NCBI RefSeq assembly: GCF_016238445.1
Contig: NZ_JABANU010000005.1
Coordinates: forward strand, 44,947 to 108,946
From: Staphylococcus canis
GTDB lineage: Bacteria > Bacillota > Bacilli > Staphylococcales > Staphylococcaceae
DNA: 64,000 bases
Direction of reading: 5' to 3'
Each line of letters begins with the position of its first letter. Position 1 is the stretch's first letter. Shown here piece after piece: positions 12,088 through 26,389 of this stretch. Both the position numbers and the translations under genes were made by a program. A model generated the notes under the pieces. That model was not told where the DNA came from. It worked only from the letters and a program-made list of their open reading frames with translations, and did not search any database.

Positions 12088-12135
12088 AGGTGACGCAATA
12101 TTCATAGAGATATGAATATTGGTGTCGCCTTTTTT
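12088..12135 (+). terminator. Terminator after ileS
   Basis: A long stem, AGGTGACGCAATATTCATA with TATGAATATTGGTGTCGCCT (with small mismatches), runs from 12088 to 12130 around a GAGA-like loop and is followed by TTTTT. Confidence 0.92.
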
Positions 12136-12531
12136 ATGATGTGAAAAGACATCATTAGAGGATAAAGAATATGTTCGATCATATGTAATATACAGTAAAC
12201 TAATTATATTTCCATCATATTCATGATATAAATACATTGAGTCAATGTACCTAACAAAGCATTTGAATTACTTGTTGATAATCTTAAAAAATATTATTTG
12301 TTGTGTTAGGATTACGTTACAAGTTTAAAAATGTTGTGTTTATAAAATAAAAAATTAGCGTGCATTTTAGTTTAAATGGGTGTGCTAGCTGTGCGATTTA
12401 AGTAGTTAAAGTGAAGCACAAACTATATAGATATGACGCACTGACTATATCGCTTCACAATTAATGAGATGAGTTATGACGAAGTAACTAGTACATTAGA
12501 ACATAGTTTTAAATGAGAACGAGGTGGTTTA
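12136..12531 (+). other. Gene-poor interval with an inverted repeat
   Basis: About 400 AT-rich bases with no convincing coding frame. The one feature I can support is a nested inverted repeat: GTGAAGC (12411-12417) with GCTTCAC (12452-12458), enclosing ATATAG (12425-12430) with CTATAT (12445-12450). It lies about 75 bases upstream of the small membrane peptide gene. No T-run follows. It could be a structured 5' leader or an operator. Confidence 0.4.
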
Positions 12532-12717
12532 ATGGAAAATTCATTGTTTTGGAAAAAGAAATTTATTCCCGTATATTTTATAGTTGCTTTCCTAGCTTTT
12601 CTTCTTTTTAAGTTTTATTTAAAATCTAACGATATGTCCATATACTTATTGATTTTATTAATCGTAAGTATGGGTATTGCGTCTTTAGTGTATAATTATA
12701 AAGATAAGATGAAATGA
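12532..12717 (+). CDS. Small hypothetical membrane protein, 61 residues
   Basis: I do not recognise this protein. It has a short N-terminus (MENSLFWKKKFIP), a membrane segment (VYFIVAFLAFLLFKFYL), a short polar turn (KSNDMS), a second membrane segment (IYLLILLIVSMGIASLVYNY) and a basic end (KDKMK), so it should be a two-pass peptide with both ends inside. The ribosome binding site GAGGTGG at a good distance from the ATG supports translation. It stands alone between the ileS terminator and lspA. A hairpin, TTTGAGA (12736-12742) with TCTCAAA (12749-12755), follows it. Confidence 0.65.
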   Translation: MENSLFWKKKFIPVYFIVAFLAFLLFKFYLKSNDMSIYLLILLIVSMGIASLVYNYKDKMK

Positions 12718-12986
12718 CAAATTGGATTAAAAGCATTTGAGAGTCAAATCTCAAAGACTACAACAAATCGGACTGGTGACATTTTTTATTATGTTACGAG
12801 TTCGTTTTTACTTTTTAAATATAAAAGATAAAATGCTTCTATATTATATTACATAGTGAGATTATTGATATTAATAGTCAATAATTCAATCAAATAGCGT
12901 ATATGTATCGTTTCTGAAATACAGCAAGTTGAGCTATAATAGTGCTGTTGATCATTTTAAAAAGAAATTAAGAGAGGAACTAGTTT

Positions 12987-13475
12987 ATGAAACGTCAATA
13001 TTATATCGGCCCCTCCATTCTAAGTGTTGCTTTGATTATTATGTTTGACCAGCTTACTAAATGGATGATCGCGACGAAAATGACGATTGGAGATTCTTAT
13101 ATCATTATTCCAAATTTCTTATCTATCACATCACATCGTAATAATGGTGCGGCTTGGGGCATATTAAGTGGTAAAATGACTTTCTTTTATATTGTAACCA
13201 TTGTGATATTAATTGCTCTGATTTATTTCTATATTAAAGAAGCGCAATATCAATTTATGATGCAATTGTCGTTAAGTTTACTCTTTGCAGGAGCGATAGG
13301 GAATTTTATTGATCGTCTGCTACGAGGAGAAGTTATTGATTTTATTGATACTTTTATCTTTGGATATGATTTTCCTATTTTTAATATTGCAGATAGTAGT
13401 TTAACAGTGGGTGTGATATTATTGATAATTGTATTACTAAGAGATACTCAATCAAAAGACGAGGTGAGAAAATGA
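12987..13475 (+). CDS. lspA: Lipoprotein signal peptidase (signal peptidase II)
   Basis: Membrane aspartyl protease that cleaves prolipoprotein signal peptides after lipid modification. Four hydrophobic segments are visible in 162 residues. The catalytic aspartates are D118 (in GEVIDFID) and D136 (in FNIADSS). The conserved NNGAAWG is at about residues 52-58. The ribosome binding site GAGAGGAAC precedes the ATG. A TATAAT at 12935-12940 may be part of its promoter, though I see no good -35. The stop overlaps the rluD start by 4 bases, so the two are translationally coupled. Confidence 0.96.
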   Translation: MKRQYYIGPSILSVALIIMFDQLTKWMIATKMTIGDSYIIIPNFLSITSHRNNGAAWGILSGKMTFFYIVTIVILIALIYFYIKEAQYQFMMQLSLSLLFAGAIGNFIDRLLRGEVIDFIDTFIFGYDFPIFNIADSSLTVGVILLIIVLLRDTQSKDEVRK

Positions 13476-14392
13476 GTCAATATGATTTTAAAATTACACA
13501 AGATAGCTATCATTTACAACGTATTGATAAGGTATTACCTGAATTCAATCATGAATGGTCTCGTAGTCAAATTCAAGATTGGATTAAAGATGGACTTGTA
13601 GAAGTTAATGGCAAACCTGTCAAATCTAATTATAAAGTTAAGTTACGTGATGAAATTATCGTGACGGAAAAAGAAACAGTTGAAGCGGATATCAAACCTG
13701 AAAATTTAAATTTAGATATTTATTATGAAGATGAGGATGTTGCAATTGTATATAAACCAAAAGGTATGGTTGTTCATCCTTCTCCTGGACATTATAGTGG
13801 TACGTTAGTAAACGGATTAATGTACCAGATTAAAGATTTATCAGGTATTAATGGTGAAATTCGTCCAGGTATCGTTCATCGTATCGATAAAGATACTTCC
13901 GGTTTATTAATGGTTGCTAAAAATGACGTAGCACATCGTAATTTAGTAGAACAATTAACAGCTAAAACGGTTACGCGTAAATACACAGCACTTGTACATG
14001 GTCATATTCCTCATGAGTTTGGAACGATTGATGCACCAATCGGACGTCATAAAAATGACCGCCAATCAATGGCTGTTGTAGATGAAGGTAAAGAAGCTAT
14101 TACACATTTTAATGTCATTGAAAGTTTTGATCACTACACATTAGTAGAATGTCAATTAGAAACAGGACGTACACATCAAATTCGTGTTCATATGAAATAT
14201 ATTGGTTATCCGTTAGTTGGCGATCCTAAGTATGGTCCGAAGAAAACGATTGATATGGATGGACAAGCGTTGCATGCTGGTGTGATAGGTTTTAATCATC
14301 CTAAAACTGGTGAATATATTGAGCGTTCAGCACCGCTACCAAAAGCATTTCAAGATGTCATTCAACGTATAAAAGCATCATACTATAGTTAA
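13472..14392 (+). CDS. rluD: RluD-type 23S rRNA pseudouridine synthase
   Basis: Converts uridines in large-subunit rRNA to pseudouridine. The N-terminal S4 domain (RIDKVLPEFNHEWSRSQIQDWIKDG) is followed by the RluA/RluD catalytic domain. The catalytic aspartate is in RPGIVHRIDKDTSGLL (about residues 131-146), and LETGRTHQIRVH is the second signature. Length is 306 residues. It overlaps lspA, the same pairing as in Bacillus (lspA-ylyB). RluD-type specificity (helix 69) is inferred from family resemblance; the exact target is not proven. Confidence 0.92.
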   Translation: MSQYDFKITQDSYHLQRIDKVLPEFNHEWSRSQIQDWIKDGLVEVNGKPVKSNYKVKLRDEIIVTEKETVEADIKPENLNLDIYYEDEDVAIVYKPKGMVVHPSPGHYSGTLVNGLMYQIKDLSGINGEIRPGIVHRIDKDTSGLLMVAKNDVAHRNLVEQLTAKTVTRKYTALVHGHIPHEFGTIDAPIGRHKNDRQSMAVVDEGKEAITHFNVIESFDHYTLVECQLETGRTHQIRVHMKYIGYPLVGDPKYGPKKTIDMDGQALHAGVIGFNHPKTGEYIERSAPLPKAFQDVIQRIKASYYS

Positions 14393-14500
14393 ATAAAATC
14401 AAGAACCTGAAAATATAAATTTTACTTTGACATCAAGTGAAAAAAACGTTAATATTAAAAATAACAAAACAAATCAGTGATACAAACAAATAAATCTTTA

Positions 14501-14630
14501 GTCTTTAATTATAGGTCCCGTGAGGCTTAAAAGACATGATTATCGATATATAAATATAGTATCTCTATATCTAATACTATGTTAATGCTAAACTTTAACT
14601 CATGTCTTTCAAAGGCATGAGTTATTTTTT
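14501..14630 (+). promoter_or_regulatory. PyrR-dependent attenuator upstream of pyrR
   Basis: The PyrR-binding loop GGTCCCGTGAGGCT (14514-14527) sits in a stem closed by GTCTTT (14501-14506) and AAAGAC (14530-14535). The antiterminator uses AAAAGACATGA (14529-14539) pairing with TCATGTCTTT (14600-14609). The terminator is AACTCATG (14597-14604) with CATGAGTT (14616-14623) and six T. The PyrR hairpin and the antiterminator share bases and exclude each other. This is the Bacillus pyr mechanism: UMP/UTP-bound PyrR stabilises the binding hairpin and so favours termination. Confidence 0.9.
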
Positions 14631-14663
14631 GTATATTAAAGATTGATGTGAGGAGTGGCGATA

Positions 14664-15188
14664 TTGGCTGAACGTGTCGTTTTAGATGAATCTGCAATTA
14701 ATCGAACTGTAACGAGAATTGCTCACGAAATACTAGAGTACAATAAAGGATCACAAAATCTTGCTTTATTAGGTATTAAGACGCGCGGTGAATTTTTAGC
14801 GAAACGCATTCAACAAAAAATTCAGCAAATCGAAGAAGCTGAAGTTCCGACTGGAACGCTAGATATTACCAATTTTAGAGATGATAATGAATCACGTACT
14901 CAAGATCAGTCTAAAACATTTCAGATTAATACTGACATCAATAATCGAGTTGTTATTTTAGTTGATGATGTATTATACACTGGACGCACTGTTAGAGCAT
15001 CACTGGATGCGATATTATTACATAGTCGTCCGCAAAAAATTGGCCTTGCTACTTTAGTGGATCGTGGCCATCGTGAGCTACCGATTCGTGCTGATTTTGT
15101 TGGTAAGAATATACCAACATCTCACAAAGAATCCGTTGAAGTGTATCTCGAAGAAGTAGATTCTAAAAATGCAGTAGTTATAAAATAA
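14664..15188 (+). CDS. pyrR: pyr operon attenuation protein / uracil phosphoribosyltransferase PyrR
   Basis: Uridine-nucleotide-sensing RNA-binding protein that promotes termination in pyr leaders; family members also have uracil phosphoribosyltransferase activity. The PRPP-binding motif [20 protein letters not shown] is at about residues 93-112. [22 protein letters not shown] near the C-terminus is diagnostic. I chose the TTG at 14664 (174 residues). AGGAG at 14651-14655 is 8 bases before it, and the resulting start aligns with the S. aureus N-terminus. The GTG at 14655 would overlap the ribosome binding site. It is the first gene of the pyrimidine operon. Confidence 0.96.
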   Translation: MAERVVLDESAINRTVTRIAHEILEYNKGSQNLALLGIKTRGEFLAKRIQQKIQQIEEAEVPTGTLDITNFRDDNESRTQDQSKTFQINTDINNRVVILVDDVLYTGRTVRASLDAILLHSRPQKIGLATLVDRGHRELPIRADFVGKNIPTSHKESVEVYLEEVDSKNAVVIK

Positions 15189-15194
15189 TATGAC

Positions 15195-15327
15195 CTTTTA
15201 AATCAGTACGAGAGACTGACAAAGGTGACACTTTATACGTGTATGAGTAAAGGTAGATTTATATCCTTTTACAAAATATACGTATGTGTCTGTGCAGTCT
15301 CTTAACGTAATGTTAGGAGACTTTTTT
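15195..15327 (+). promoter_or_regulatory. Second PyrR-type attenuator, pyrR-pyrP gap
   Basis: The binding hairpin has outer arms CCTTT (15195-15199) and AAAGG (15222-15226), and an inner stem CAGT/ACTG enclosing ACGAGAG, a PyrR-like loop. AGAGACTG (15212-15219) can instead pair with CAGTCTCT (15295-15302) as the antiterminator. The terminator is AGTCTC (15296-15301) with GAGACT (15317-15322), extended by TAAC/GTTA, and six T (15322-15327). Confidence 0.85.
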
Positions 15328-15348
15328 GTAGAGAAAGGACGAATAACC

Positions 15349-17551
<2,203 letters not shown>

Positions 17552-17552
17552 A

Positions 17553-18827
17553 ATGAAGTTAATTCAAAATACGAAAATGTTAGAAGCTGGACAATTGAAA
17601 AAGGTTGACGTACTTATCGAGGGTAAAACGATTAAAGAAATTGCTGAAAATATTGAAGTGACTAATGATATGAAAGTTATTGATGCAAAAGGGCATTTCT
17701 TGGCACCTGGATTTATCGATGTCCATGTGCACCTAAGAGAACCAGGCGGCGAACATAAAGAAACGATTGAAACAGGCACAAAAGCAGCAGCCCGCGGTGG
17801 TTTTACAACTGTATGTCCAATGCCAAATACTAAACCTGTGCCGGATACAGTAGAACATATGGAAGCGCTCAATGAACGTATTAAGGAGACTGCACATGTT
17901 CGTGTACTACCTTATGCATCAATTACAATTCGTCAAGCTGGACAAGAACATGTAGATTTTGAAGCTTTAAGTAAAGAAGGTGCGTTTGCTTTTACAGATG
18001 ACGGTGTAGGTGTTCAACAAGCTTCAATGATGTATGAAGCTATGCAAGCTGCTCAAAAATTAGATAAAGCGATTGTTGCACATTGTGAAGATAATAGTTT
18101 AATTTATGGCGGTGCAATGCACGAGGGGAAACGTAGTCAAGAGTTAGGTATCCCTGGTATTCCAAGTATTTGTGAGTCTGTTCAAATAGCACGTGATGTG
18201 CTTTTAAGTGAAGCAACAGGATGTCATTATCACGTTTGTCACGTTTCAACAAAAGAAAGTGTTCGTGTCATTCGAGATGCTAAAAAAGCAGGGATTCCAG
18301 TGACAGCAGAAGTGACACCGCATCATTTATTACTTACAGAAGATGATGTACCCGGAGATAATGCGATTTATAAAATGAATCCACCATTAAGAAGCAAAGC
18401 AGATCGTGAAGCACTAATTGAAGGATTATTAGACGGCACGATTGATTGTATTGCAACTGATCACGCACCACATGCTAAAGATGAAAAAGAACAACCAATG
18501 ACGAGAGCACCATTTGGTATTGTAGGTAGTGAAACAGCATTTCCACTCTTGTACACACATTTTGTAAAAAACGGTGAATGGTCATTACAACAATTAGTAG
18601 ACTATTTGACAACGAAACCCGCACAAACGTTTGATTTACCATATGGTAAGTTAGAACAAGGTGCGTTGGCGGATTTAACATTAATTAACTTAGATGATGA
18701 ATTTGAAATTAAAGCAGAAGATTTCTTATCAAAAGGTACAAACACACCGTTTATTGGTGAAAAAGTATATGGACAACCTGTATTAACAATGGTTGAAGGC
18801 GATATTCGTTTTGAGGAGGAAAAATAA
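17553..18827 (+). CDS. pyrC: Dihydroorotase
   Basis: Zinc amidohydrolase that closes carbamoyl aspartate to dihydroorotate. The metal-binding HVHLREPG is at about residues 58-65, the carboxylate region is FTDDGVGVQ, and further metal ligands lie in [14 protein letters not shown] and the catalytic [12 protein letters not shown] near residue 305. Length is 424 residues, a type I bacterial dihydroorotase. It begins 2 bases after pyrB, and its stop shares one base with the carA start. Confidence 0.97.
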   Translation: MKLIQNTKMLEAGQLKKVDVLIEGKTIKEIAENIEVTNDMKVIDAKGHFLAPGFIDVHVHLREPGGEHKETIETGTKAAARGGFTTVCPMPNTKPVPDTVEHMEALNERIKETAHVRVLPYASITIRQAGQEHVDFEALSKEGAFAFTDDGVGVQQASMMYEAMQAAQKLDKAIVAHCEDNSLIYGGAMHEGKRSQELGIPGIPSICESVQIARDVLLSEATGCHYHVCHVSTKESVRVIRDAKKAGIPVTAEVTPHHLLLTEDDVPGDNAIYKMNPPLRSKADREALIEGLLDGTIDCIATDHAPHAKDEKEQPMTRAPFGIVGSETAFPLLYTHFVKNGEWSLQQLVDYLTTKPAQTFDLPYGKLEQGALADLTLINLDDEFEIKAEDFLSKGTNTPFIGEKVYGQPVLTMVEGDIRFEEEK

Positions 18828-19927
18828 TGTTTGAGAAACGTTATCTTGTGTTTGAAGACGGGAGTCAATATGTAGGATTCAAATTAGGTTCAGATGAACT
18901 CACTCAAGGAGAAATTGTATTTACAACTGGAATGACAGGATATCAAGAAACAATTTCAGATCCATCATTTACAGGACAAATCGTGACATTTACGTATCCT
19001 TTAATAGGAAATTACGGGATTAATCGAGATGATTTTGAATCATTAGTACCTACTTTAAGCGGTGTGGTTGTCAAAGAAGCTTGTCAGTTTCCAAGTAATT
19101 TCCGTTCAGAAATGTCATTTGATGAAATGTTAAAAGAATATAATATTCCTGGCATCAGTGGTGTGGATACAAGAAGTATTACTAAAAAAATCCGTCAACA
19201 TGGTGTATTAAAAGCAGCATTTGTTGATGATGCATCTGAGGTAGATTCAACGATTGAAACGCTTAAAAACACGACATTTCCTAGAACTGAAGTACCTACT
19301 GTTTCAACAAAATCACCATATGTTTCAACAGGATTTGATTTAAAAGTAGTACTAGTTGACTTTGGTAAGAAGCAAAACATTGTAAGAGAGCTTAATGCAC
19401 GTGGATGTGAGGTTACAGTTGTACCTTACGATACATCAGCTGAGGAAATTCTTAAACGAAATCCTGATGGTGTGATGCTATCAAATGGTCCTGGTAATCC
19501 TGATGATGTTCAAGTAGCGGTTGAAATGATTAAAGGCATTCTTGGACGTGTCCCATTCTTTGGTATTTGTTTAGGTCATCAACTGTTTGCTTTATCACAA
19601 GGCGCAAAATCATTCAAAATGAAATTTGGTCACCGCGGGGCAAATCATCCTGTAAAAGATTTAGCTACAGGTAAAATTGCTTTAACGAGTCAAAATCACG
19701 GTTATTCAATTGATGCAGACTCAATTCAACATACGGATTTAGAAATTACACATGTCGCACTGAATGACGGTACTGTGGAAGGATTAAAACATAAGCATCT
19801 CCCAGCTTTCTCAGTACAATATCATCCAGAAGCATGTCCAGGCCCAACTGATTCTAACTATCTATTCGATCAATTTATTGAAATGATGAACGAAAATAAA
19901 CAAAAGGAGCGCGTTACTCATGCCTAA
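18827..19927 (+). CDS. carA: Carbamoyl-phosphate synthase small (glutaminase) subunit
   Basis: Releases ammonia from glutamine for the large subunit CarB. The N-terminal small-subunit domain ([15 protein letters not shown]) is followed by a class I glutamine amidotransferase domain. The nucleophile is Cys248 in FFGICLGHQ, and the His-Glu pair is in [11 protein letters not shown] near the end. Length is 366 residues. The stop overlaps carB by 8 bases, so the two subunits are coupled. Being inside the pyr operon, this synthetase serves mainly pyrimidine synthesis. Confidence 0.97.
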   Translation: MFEKRYLVFEDGSQYVGFKLGSDELTQGEIVFTTGMTGYQETISDPSFTGQIVTFTYPLIGNYGINRDDFESLVPTLSGVVVKEACQFPSNFRSEMSFDEMLKEYNIPGISGVDTRSITKKIRQHGVLKAAFVDDASEVDSTIETLKNTTFPRTEVPTVSTKSPYVSTGFDLKVVLVDFGKKQNIVRELNARGCEVTVVPYDTSAEEILKRNPDGVMLSNGPGNPDDVQVAVEMIKGILGRVPFFGICLGHQLFALSQGAKSFKMKFGHRGANHPVKDLATGKIALTSQNHGYSIDADSIQHTDLEITHVALNDGTVEGLKHKHLPAFSVQYHPEACPGPTDSNYLFDQFIEMMNENKQKERVTHA

Positions 19928-22900
19928 AAGAAATGATATCGAGACAATACTTGTAATTGGTTCTGGTCCGATTATTATCGGTCAAGCAGCTGAATTTGAC
20001 TATGCGGGTACGCAAGCATGTCTTGCTTTAAAAGAAGAAGGGTACCGCGTCATTCTAGTCAATTCAAACCCAGCTACAATCATGACTGATAAAGAAATTG
20101 CAGATAAAGTTTATATCGAACCATTAACTCATGATTTTATTGCACGTATTATCCGTAAAGAACAGCCCGATGCATTACTTCCAACATTAGGTGGTCAAAC
20201 AGGTTTAAACATGGCAATAGAATTACATGAAAGTGGTGTACTAGAATCTAACCATGTGAAATTATTAGGTACAGAACTCGCATCTATCAACCAAGCTGAA
20301 GACCGTGAATTGTTCCGCACACTAATGAACGATTTAAACGTACCAGTGCCTGAAAGTGATATTGTCAACACTTTAGAACAAGCATTTGAATTTAAAGAGC
20401 AAGTGGGTTATCCATTAATTGTGCGTCCAGCATTCACAATGGGTGGAACTGGTGGCGGAATTTGTCATAATGATGAAGAGCTTAAAGAAGTCGTATCAAA
20501 TGGTTTAAAATACAGCCCAGCAACACAATGTTTAATTGAAAAATCTATCGCAGGATACAAAGAAATTGAATATGAAGTGATGCGAGACAAAAATGATAAC
20601 GCGATTGTCGTTTGTAACATGGAAAATATTGATCCTGTTGGTATCCATACAGGTGACTCAGTGGTAGTTGCACCAAGTCAAACATTATCAGACGTTGAAT
20701 ATCAAATGTTACGTGATGTTTCGTTAAAAGTTATTCGTGCTTTAAAAATTGAAGGCGGATGTAACGTTCAACTTGCATTAGATCCACACTCAATGCAGTA
20801 CTATATTATTGAGGTTAACCCACGTGTATCGCGTTCATCAGCATTAGCATCAAAAGCAACAGGCTATCCTATTGCGAAACTTGCCGCTAAAATTGCTGTA
20901 GGATTAACATTGGATGAAATGAAGAACCCTGTAACAGGCACATCTTACGCAGCATTTGAACCGACACTTGATTATATCGTTTCAAAAATTCCACGTTTCC
21001 CATTTGATAAATTTGAAAAAGGCGAAAGAGAACTTGGTACGCAAATGAAAGCAACTGGAGAAGTAATGTCTATCGGTCGTACTTATGAAGAATCATTATT
21101 AAAAGCAATTCGTTCGTTAGAATATGGTGTTCATCATTTAGGATTGCCAAATGGTGAATCATTTGATTTGGATTATATTAAAGAACGTATTAATGCTCAA
21201 GATGACGAGAGACTATTCTTTATTGGTGAAGCGATTCGCCGTGGAGTAACACTAGAAGAAATTCATGATATGACAAAAATTGATTACTTCTTCCTGAATA
21301 AATTTAAAAACATCATTGATATGGAGCATGTCTTAAAAGAACACAAAGGGGATATCGACTATTTAAGGTTTGCGAAACGATATGGCTTTAGTGACCGTAC
21401 AATTGCACATCGCTTTGAAATGAAGGAAGCTGATGTATATGAATTGCGTCAAAAACATCAAATCAATCCAGTTTATAAAATGGTCGATACATGTGCGGCA
21501 GAGTTTGAATCAGCAACACCATATTATTATGGTACGTATGAAGAAGAGAATGAATCTCTTGTATCAGAAAAAGAGAAAATTATTGTATTAGGATCAGGTC
21601 CAGTTCGAATTGGACAAGGTGTAGAATTTGACTATGCCACAGTGCATGCAGTTTGGGCCATTCAAAAAGCAGGTTATGAGGCAATTATTGTCAATAATAA
21701 CCCTGAAACAGTGTCTACGGACTTTTCAATTTCGGATAAACTTTACTTCGAACCTTTAACAGAAGAAGATGTTATGAATATCATCAATCTAGAAAAACCT
21801 AAAGGCGTAGTCGTTCAATTCGGAGGACAAACTGCGATTAATTTAGCTGATAAATTAACGAAATATGGTGTTAAAATACTTGGAACTTCTTTAGAAGACT
21901 TAAATCGTGCAGAAGATAGAAAAGAGTTTGAAGCATTATTAACGCAAATTAATGTGCCACAACCAAAAGGTAAAACTGCAACTTCTGCTAAAGAAGCTTT
22001 AGAAAATGCAAGAGATATTGGATATCCGGTTGTTGTGAGACCATCATATGTACTTGGTGGTCGCGCTATGGAAATTGTATATAATGATCAAGAACTTGAA
22101 AATTATATGAATGAAGCAGTGAAAGCGAGCCCAGAACATCCAGTCCTTGTAGACCGTTATTTAACAGGTAAAGAAATTGAAGTGGATGCTATTAGTGATG
22201 GTGAAACAGTCATTATTCCTGGTATTATGGAACATATCGAACGAGCGGGCGTACACTCTGGAGACTCTATTGCAGTTTATCCACCTCAAACATTAACAGA
22301 GGAAGAAATTCAAACATTAGAATCCTTTACGATAAAACTTGCTAAAGGTTTAAATATCGTCGGATTAATCAACATCCAATTTGTTATCGCACATGATGGA
22401 GTATATGTATTAGAGGTTAACCCAAGATCTAGTCGTACAGTTCCATTTTTAAGTAAAATTACAGAAATTCAAATGGCACAATTAGCGATGCGTGCTATTA
22501 TGGGTGAAAAACTCGCTGATTTAGGTTATCAACAAGGTATCCAGCCTTATCAAGAAGGGGTATTTGTAAAGGCGCCAGTATTCAGCTTTAATAAATTAAA
22601 AAATGTTGATATTACACTTGGACCTGAAATGAAATCAACTGGTGAGGTAATGGGTCGAGATCTTACACTTGAAAAAGCGCTATTCAAAGGATTAACAGCT
22701 GCGGGTATGACAGTTAAAGATTACGGAACAGCATTGATTACAGTGAGTGATAAAGATAAAGATGAAATGGTCAAAATTGCAAAACGATTAAATGGCTTTG
22801 GTTATAAAATTATTGCAACATCAGGGACAGCACAAAAATTATCAGATAATGGTATTAAAGTTGAAACAGTAGGCAAAATAGGTGGACAAGATGATTTAAT

Positions 22901-23093
22901 CACAAAAATTCAAAATGGCGATGTTCAAATTGTTATCAATACGATGACAAAAGGAAAAACAATTGAAAGAGACGGGTTCCAAATCAGAAGAACATCTGTA
23001 GAAAATGGTGTTCCATGTTTGACATCCTTAGATACGGCTAATGCATTAACAAATGTGATTGAAAGTATGACATTCTCAATGCGAAATATGTAG
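19920..23093 (+). CDS. carB: Carbamoyl-phosphate synthase large subunit
   Basis: Makes carbamoyl phosphate from bicarbonate, ammonia and two ATP. The two homologous halves each begin with a nucleotide fold ([23 protein letters not shown], and [16 protein letters not shown] near residue 553) and contain ATP-grasp domains ([26 protein letters not shown]). The C-terminal MGS-like domain (from about residue 935, [17 protein letters not shown]) is the usual site for UMP/ornithine control. Length is 1057 residues, standard for Firmicutes. Both halves look intact. Confidence 0.98.
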   Translation: MPKRNDIETILVIGSGPIIIGQAAEFDYAGTQACLALKEEGYRVILVNSNPATIMTDKEIADKVYIEPLTHDFIARIIRKEQPDALLPTLGGQTGLNMAIELHESGVLESNHVKLLGTELASINQAEDRELFRTLMNDLNVPVPESDIVNTLEQAFEFKEQVGYPLIVRPAFTMGGTGGGICHNDEELKEVVSNGLKYSPATQCLIEKSIAGYKEIEYEVMRDKNDNAIVVCNMENIDPVGIHTGDSVVVAPSQTLSDVEYQMLRDVSLKVIRALKIEGGCNVQLALDPHSMQYYIIEVNPRVSRSSALASKATGYPIAKLAAKIAVGLTLDEMKNPVTGTSYAAFEPTLDYIVSKIPRFPFDKFEKGERELGTQMKATGEVMSIGRTYEESLLKAIRSLEYGVHHLGLPNGESFDLDYIKERINAQDDERLFFIGEAIRRGVTLEEIHDMTKIDYFFLNKFKNIIDMEHVLKEHKGDIDYLRFAKRYGFSDRTIAHRFEMKEADVYELRQKHQINPVYKMVDTCAAEFESATPYYYGTYEEENESLVSEKEKIIVLGSGPVRIGQGVEFDYATVHAVWAIQKAGYEAIIVNNNPETVSTDFSISDKLYFEPLTEEDVMNIINLEKPKGVVVQFGGQTAINLADKLTKYGVKILGTSLEDLNRAEDRKEFEALLTQINVPQPKGKTATSAKEALENARDIGYPVVVRPSYVLGGRAMEIVYNDQELENYMNEAVKASPEHPVLVDRYLTGKEIEVDAISDGETVIIPGIMEHIERAGVHSGDSIAVYPPQTLTEEEIQTLESFTIKLAKGLNIVGLINIQFVIAHDGVYVLEVNPRSSRTVPFLSKITEIQMAQLAMRAIMGEKLADLGYQQGIQPYQEGVFVKAPVFSFNKLKNVDITLGPEMKSTGEVMGRDLTLEKALFKGLTAAGMTVKDYGTALITVSDKDKDEMVKIAKRLNGFGYKIIATSGTAQKLSDNGIKVETVGKIGGQDDLITKIQNGDVQIVINTMTKGKTIERDGFQIRRTSVENGVPCLTSLDTANALTNVIESMTFSMRNM

Positions 23094-23106
23094 GAGGTAT
23101 AAAGCG

Positions 23107-24785
<1,679 letters not shown>

Positions 24786-24787
24786 TC

Positions 24788-25480
24788 ATGAAAAAAACAC
24801 CTATTATCGCACTAGATTTTGCTAGTAAAGATGAAGTGATGAGATTTTTACATCAATTTGATGAGCCTTTATTTGTAAAAGTTGGGATGGAGCTCTTCTA
24901 TCAAACAGGACCTGAGTTAATTCAAGCTATTAAAGCTTTAGGTCATGATATCTTTTTAGATTTAAAATTGCATGACATTCCAAATACGGTTTCTAAAGCG
25001 ATGGAAGGTCTTGCTCAACTTAATGTAGACCTTGTTAATGTACATGCAGCAGGGGGTCGAATCATGATGGAACGTGCGATTGAAGGACTAAGAAAGCATA
25101 ATCCTGATATCAAAATCATAGCTGTTACGCAATTAACATCTACAACAGAAGCACAACTTCATGAGGAACAAAATATTCAAACATCAATGGAAGAAGCGGT
25201 TTTAAATTATGCTAAACTTGCACAATCTTCTGGATTAGACGGAGTAGTATGTTCACCACTTGAAGCAACAATGATTCGGGAACAATGTGGTGAAGCCTTT
25301 TTGAAAGTAACACCAGGTATTCGCCCCCAAAATAGTGATGCTAATGATCAAAAACGTGTTACAACACCTGAAGAAGCAAAAGTATTAGGTGCGACACACA
25401 TTGTAGTCGGTCGTCCAATTACACAAAGTGAAAATCCCGTAGAAAGTTATCATCAAATTAAGGAAAGTTGGTTAAATTAA
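24788..25480 (+). CDS. pyrF: Orotidine 5'-phosphate decarboxylase
   Basis: Makes UMP from OMP; TIM barrel. The active-site cluster [12 protein letters not shown] is at about residues 58-69, with the Asp-Lys-Asp arrangement. The opening IALDFASK and the closing phosphate-gripper residues (TPGIRPQN and [12 protein letters not shown]) are also in place. Length is 230 residues. Its TAA stop shares one base with the pyrE start. Confidence 0.97.
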   Translation: MKKTPIIALDFASKDEVMRFLHQFDEPLFVKVGMELFYQTGPELIQAIKALGHDIFLDLKLHDIPNTVSKAMEGLAQLNVDLVNVHAAGGRIMMERAIEGLRKHNPDIKIIAVTQLTSTTEAQLHEEQNIQTSMEEAVLNYAKLAQSSGLDGVVCSPLEATMIREQCGEAFLKVTPGIRPQNSDANDQKRVTTPEEAKVLGATHIVVGRPITQSENPVESYHQIKESWLN

Positions 25481-26088
25481 TGGTTAAATCAATTGCAAAG
25501 GCATTATTAGATATCGAAGCAGTGTCATTATCACCTCATGATATGTACACTTGGAGCTCTGGTATTAAATCACCAATATACTGTGATAATCGTGTCACTT
25601 TAGGCTACCCAGCTGTGCGTAGCGCGATTCGTGACGGATTAATTGAATTAATTCAAACTCAATTTCCAGATGCTGAGGTGATTTCAGGTACTGCAACAGC
25701 AGGAATCCCACATGCAGCATATATTTCAGAACAAATGAATTTACCAATGAATTACGTTCGTTCGAAAAGTAAGAGTCATGGTAAGCAAAACCAAATTGAA
25801 GGCGCACAAAGTAAAGATAAAAAAGTTGTTGTTGTTGAGGATTTAATTTCAACAGGCGGCTCTTCTATAACAGCTGTTGAAGCTTTACGTGAAGCTGGGG
25901 CAGACGTGTTAGGCGTCGTTGCTATCTTTACGTATGGCTTGAAGAAAGCAGATGAGACGTTTGAAGCTGCGAAGACACCGTTTGTGACTTTAACAAATTA
26001 TGATGAATTAATCGAAGTAGCAGAACAAGAAGGCAAAATTGCAAAAGCAGATATCGAAAGTTTAATGCAATGGCGTAATCAATTATAA
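25480..26088 (+). CDS. pyrE: Orotate phosphoribosyltransferase
   Basis: Joins orotate to PRPP to form OMP. The PRPP-binding motif [14 protein letters not shown] is at about residues 108-121, and the dimer loop lysines are in [16 protein letters not shown] near 86-101. [16 protein letters not shown] is the N-terminal orotate-binding region. I use the ATG at 25480 (202 residues), which aligns with the S. aureus start; a TTG 12 bases upstream lies inside pyrF. It is the last gene of the pyr operon, followed at once by a terminator. Confidence 0.97.
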   Translation: MVKSIAKALLDIEAVSLSPHDMYTWSSGIKSPIYCDNRVTLGYPAVRSAIRDGLIELIQTQFPDAEVISGTATAGIPHAAYISEQMNLPMNYVRSKSKSHGKQNQIEGAQSKDKKVVVVEDLISTGGSSITAVEALREAGADVLGVVAIFTYGLKKADETFEAAKTPFVTLTNYDELIEVAEQEGKIAKADIESLMQWRNQL

Positions 26089-26094
26089 GAGCGT

Positions 26095-26143
26095 AAAAAG
26101 AGGTTGAATGCACCTAAAATTTTGTGCAATTTAACCTCTTTTT
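26095..26143. terminator. Bidirectional terminator at the end of the pyr operon
   Basis: AAAAAGAGGTT (26095-26105) pairs with AACCTCTTTTT (26133-26143), with an inner TGCAC/GTGCA stem. It has an A-run on the left and a T-run on the right, so it can end both pyrE and the minus-strand peptide gene that converges on it. Confidence 0.92.
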
Positions 26144-26186
26144 AGTATTTATTTTTAGTATTTAGTATCTGTGAAAACGATTAGAG

Positions 26187-26276
26187 TTAGCGTAAATACC
26201 ATTTTAAGAAAAGCCAGCCTCCACCAATGATTGCTAATAAAACGAGTATAGGTATAAGTAAATGCATGCTTAACAT
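26187..26276 (-). CDS. 29-residue hydrophobic membrane peptide
   Basis: On the minus strand a GGAGG (complement of 26284-26288) stands 7 bases before an ATG (26276-26274). It opens a 29-codon frame ending in TAA at 26189-26187. The peptide has a short start (MLSMH), a strongly hydrophobic stretch (LLIPILVLLAIIGGGWLFL) and a basic aromatic tail (KWYLR), so one membrane helix with a positive C-terminal end. I do not recognise it by family. Size and layout resemble staphylococcal small membrane peptides and type I toxin peptides, but no antitoxin RNA is evident. It lies between pyrE and the VOC gene. Confidence 0.6.
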   Translation of the reverse strand: MLSMHLLIPILVLLAIIGGGWLFLKWYLR

Positions 26277-26389
26277 GAAAATTCCTCCAAACATGATTTA
26301 ATCCCATTGTAACCGGTTATAATAAGAAGTGAAAGTATAAAGAGATAATGTTAACTTCAAAAGTTATGTACACTCAAGGAGGATACAAA

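Noticed and set aside
12791..12856. 21-codon frame upstream of lspA
   Set aside because: The nearest GGTGAC is about 14 bases from the ATG and the peptide has no recognisable feature.
15286..15348. N-terminal extension of the uracil permease
   Set aside because: It translates the terminator hairpin of the attenuator; the ATG at 15349 has its own ribosome binding site.
17564..18868. Several minus-strand frames opposite pyrC
   Set aside because: Shadows of a strongly conserved plus-strand gene, with no family signature or ribosome binding site.
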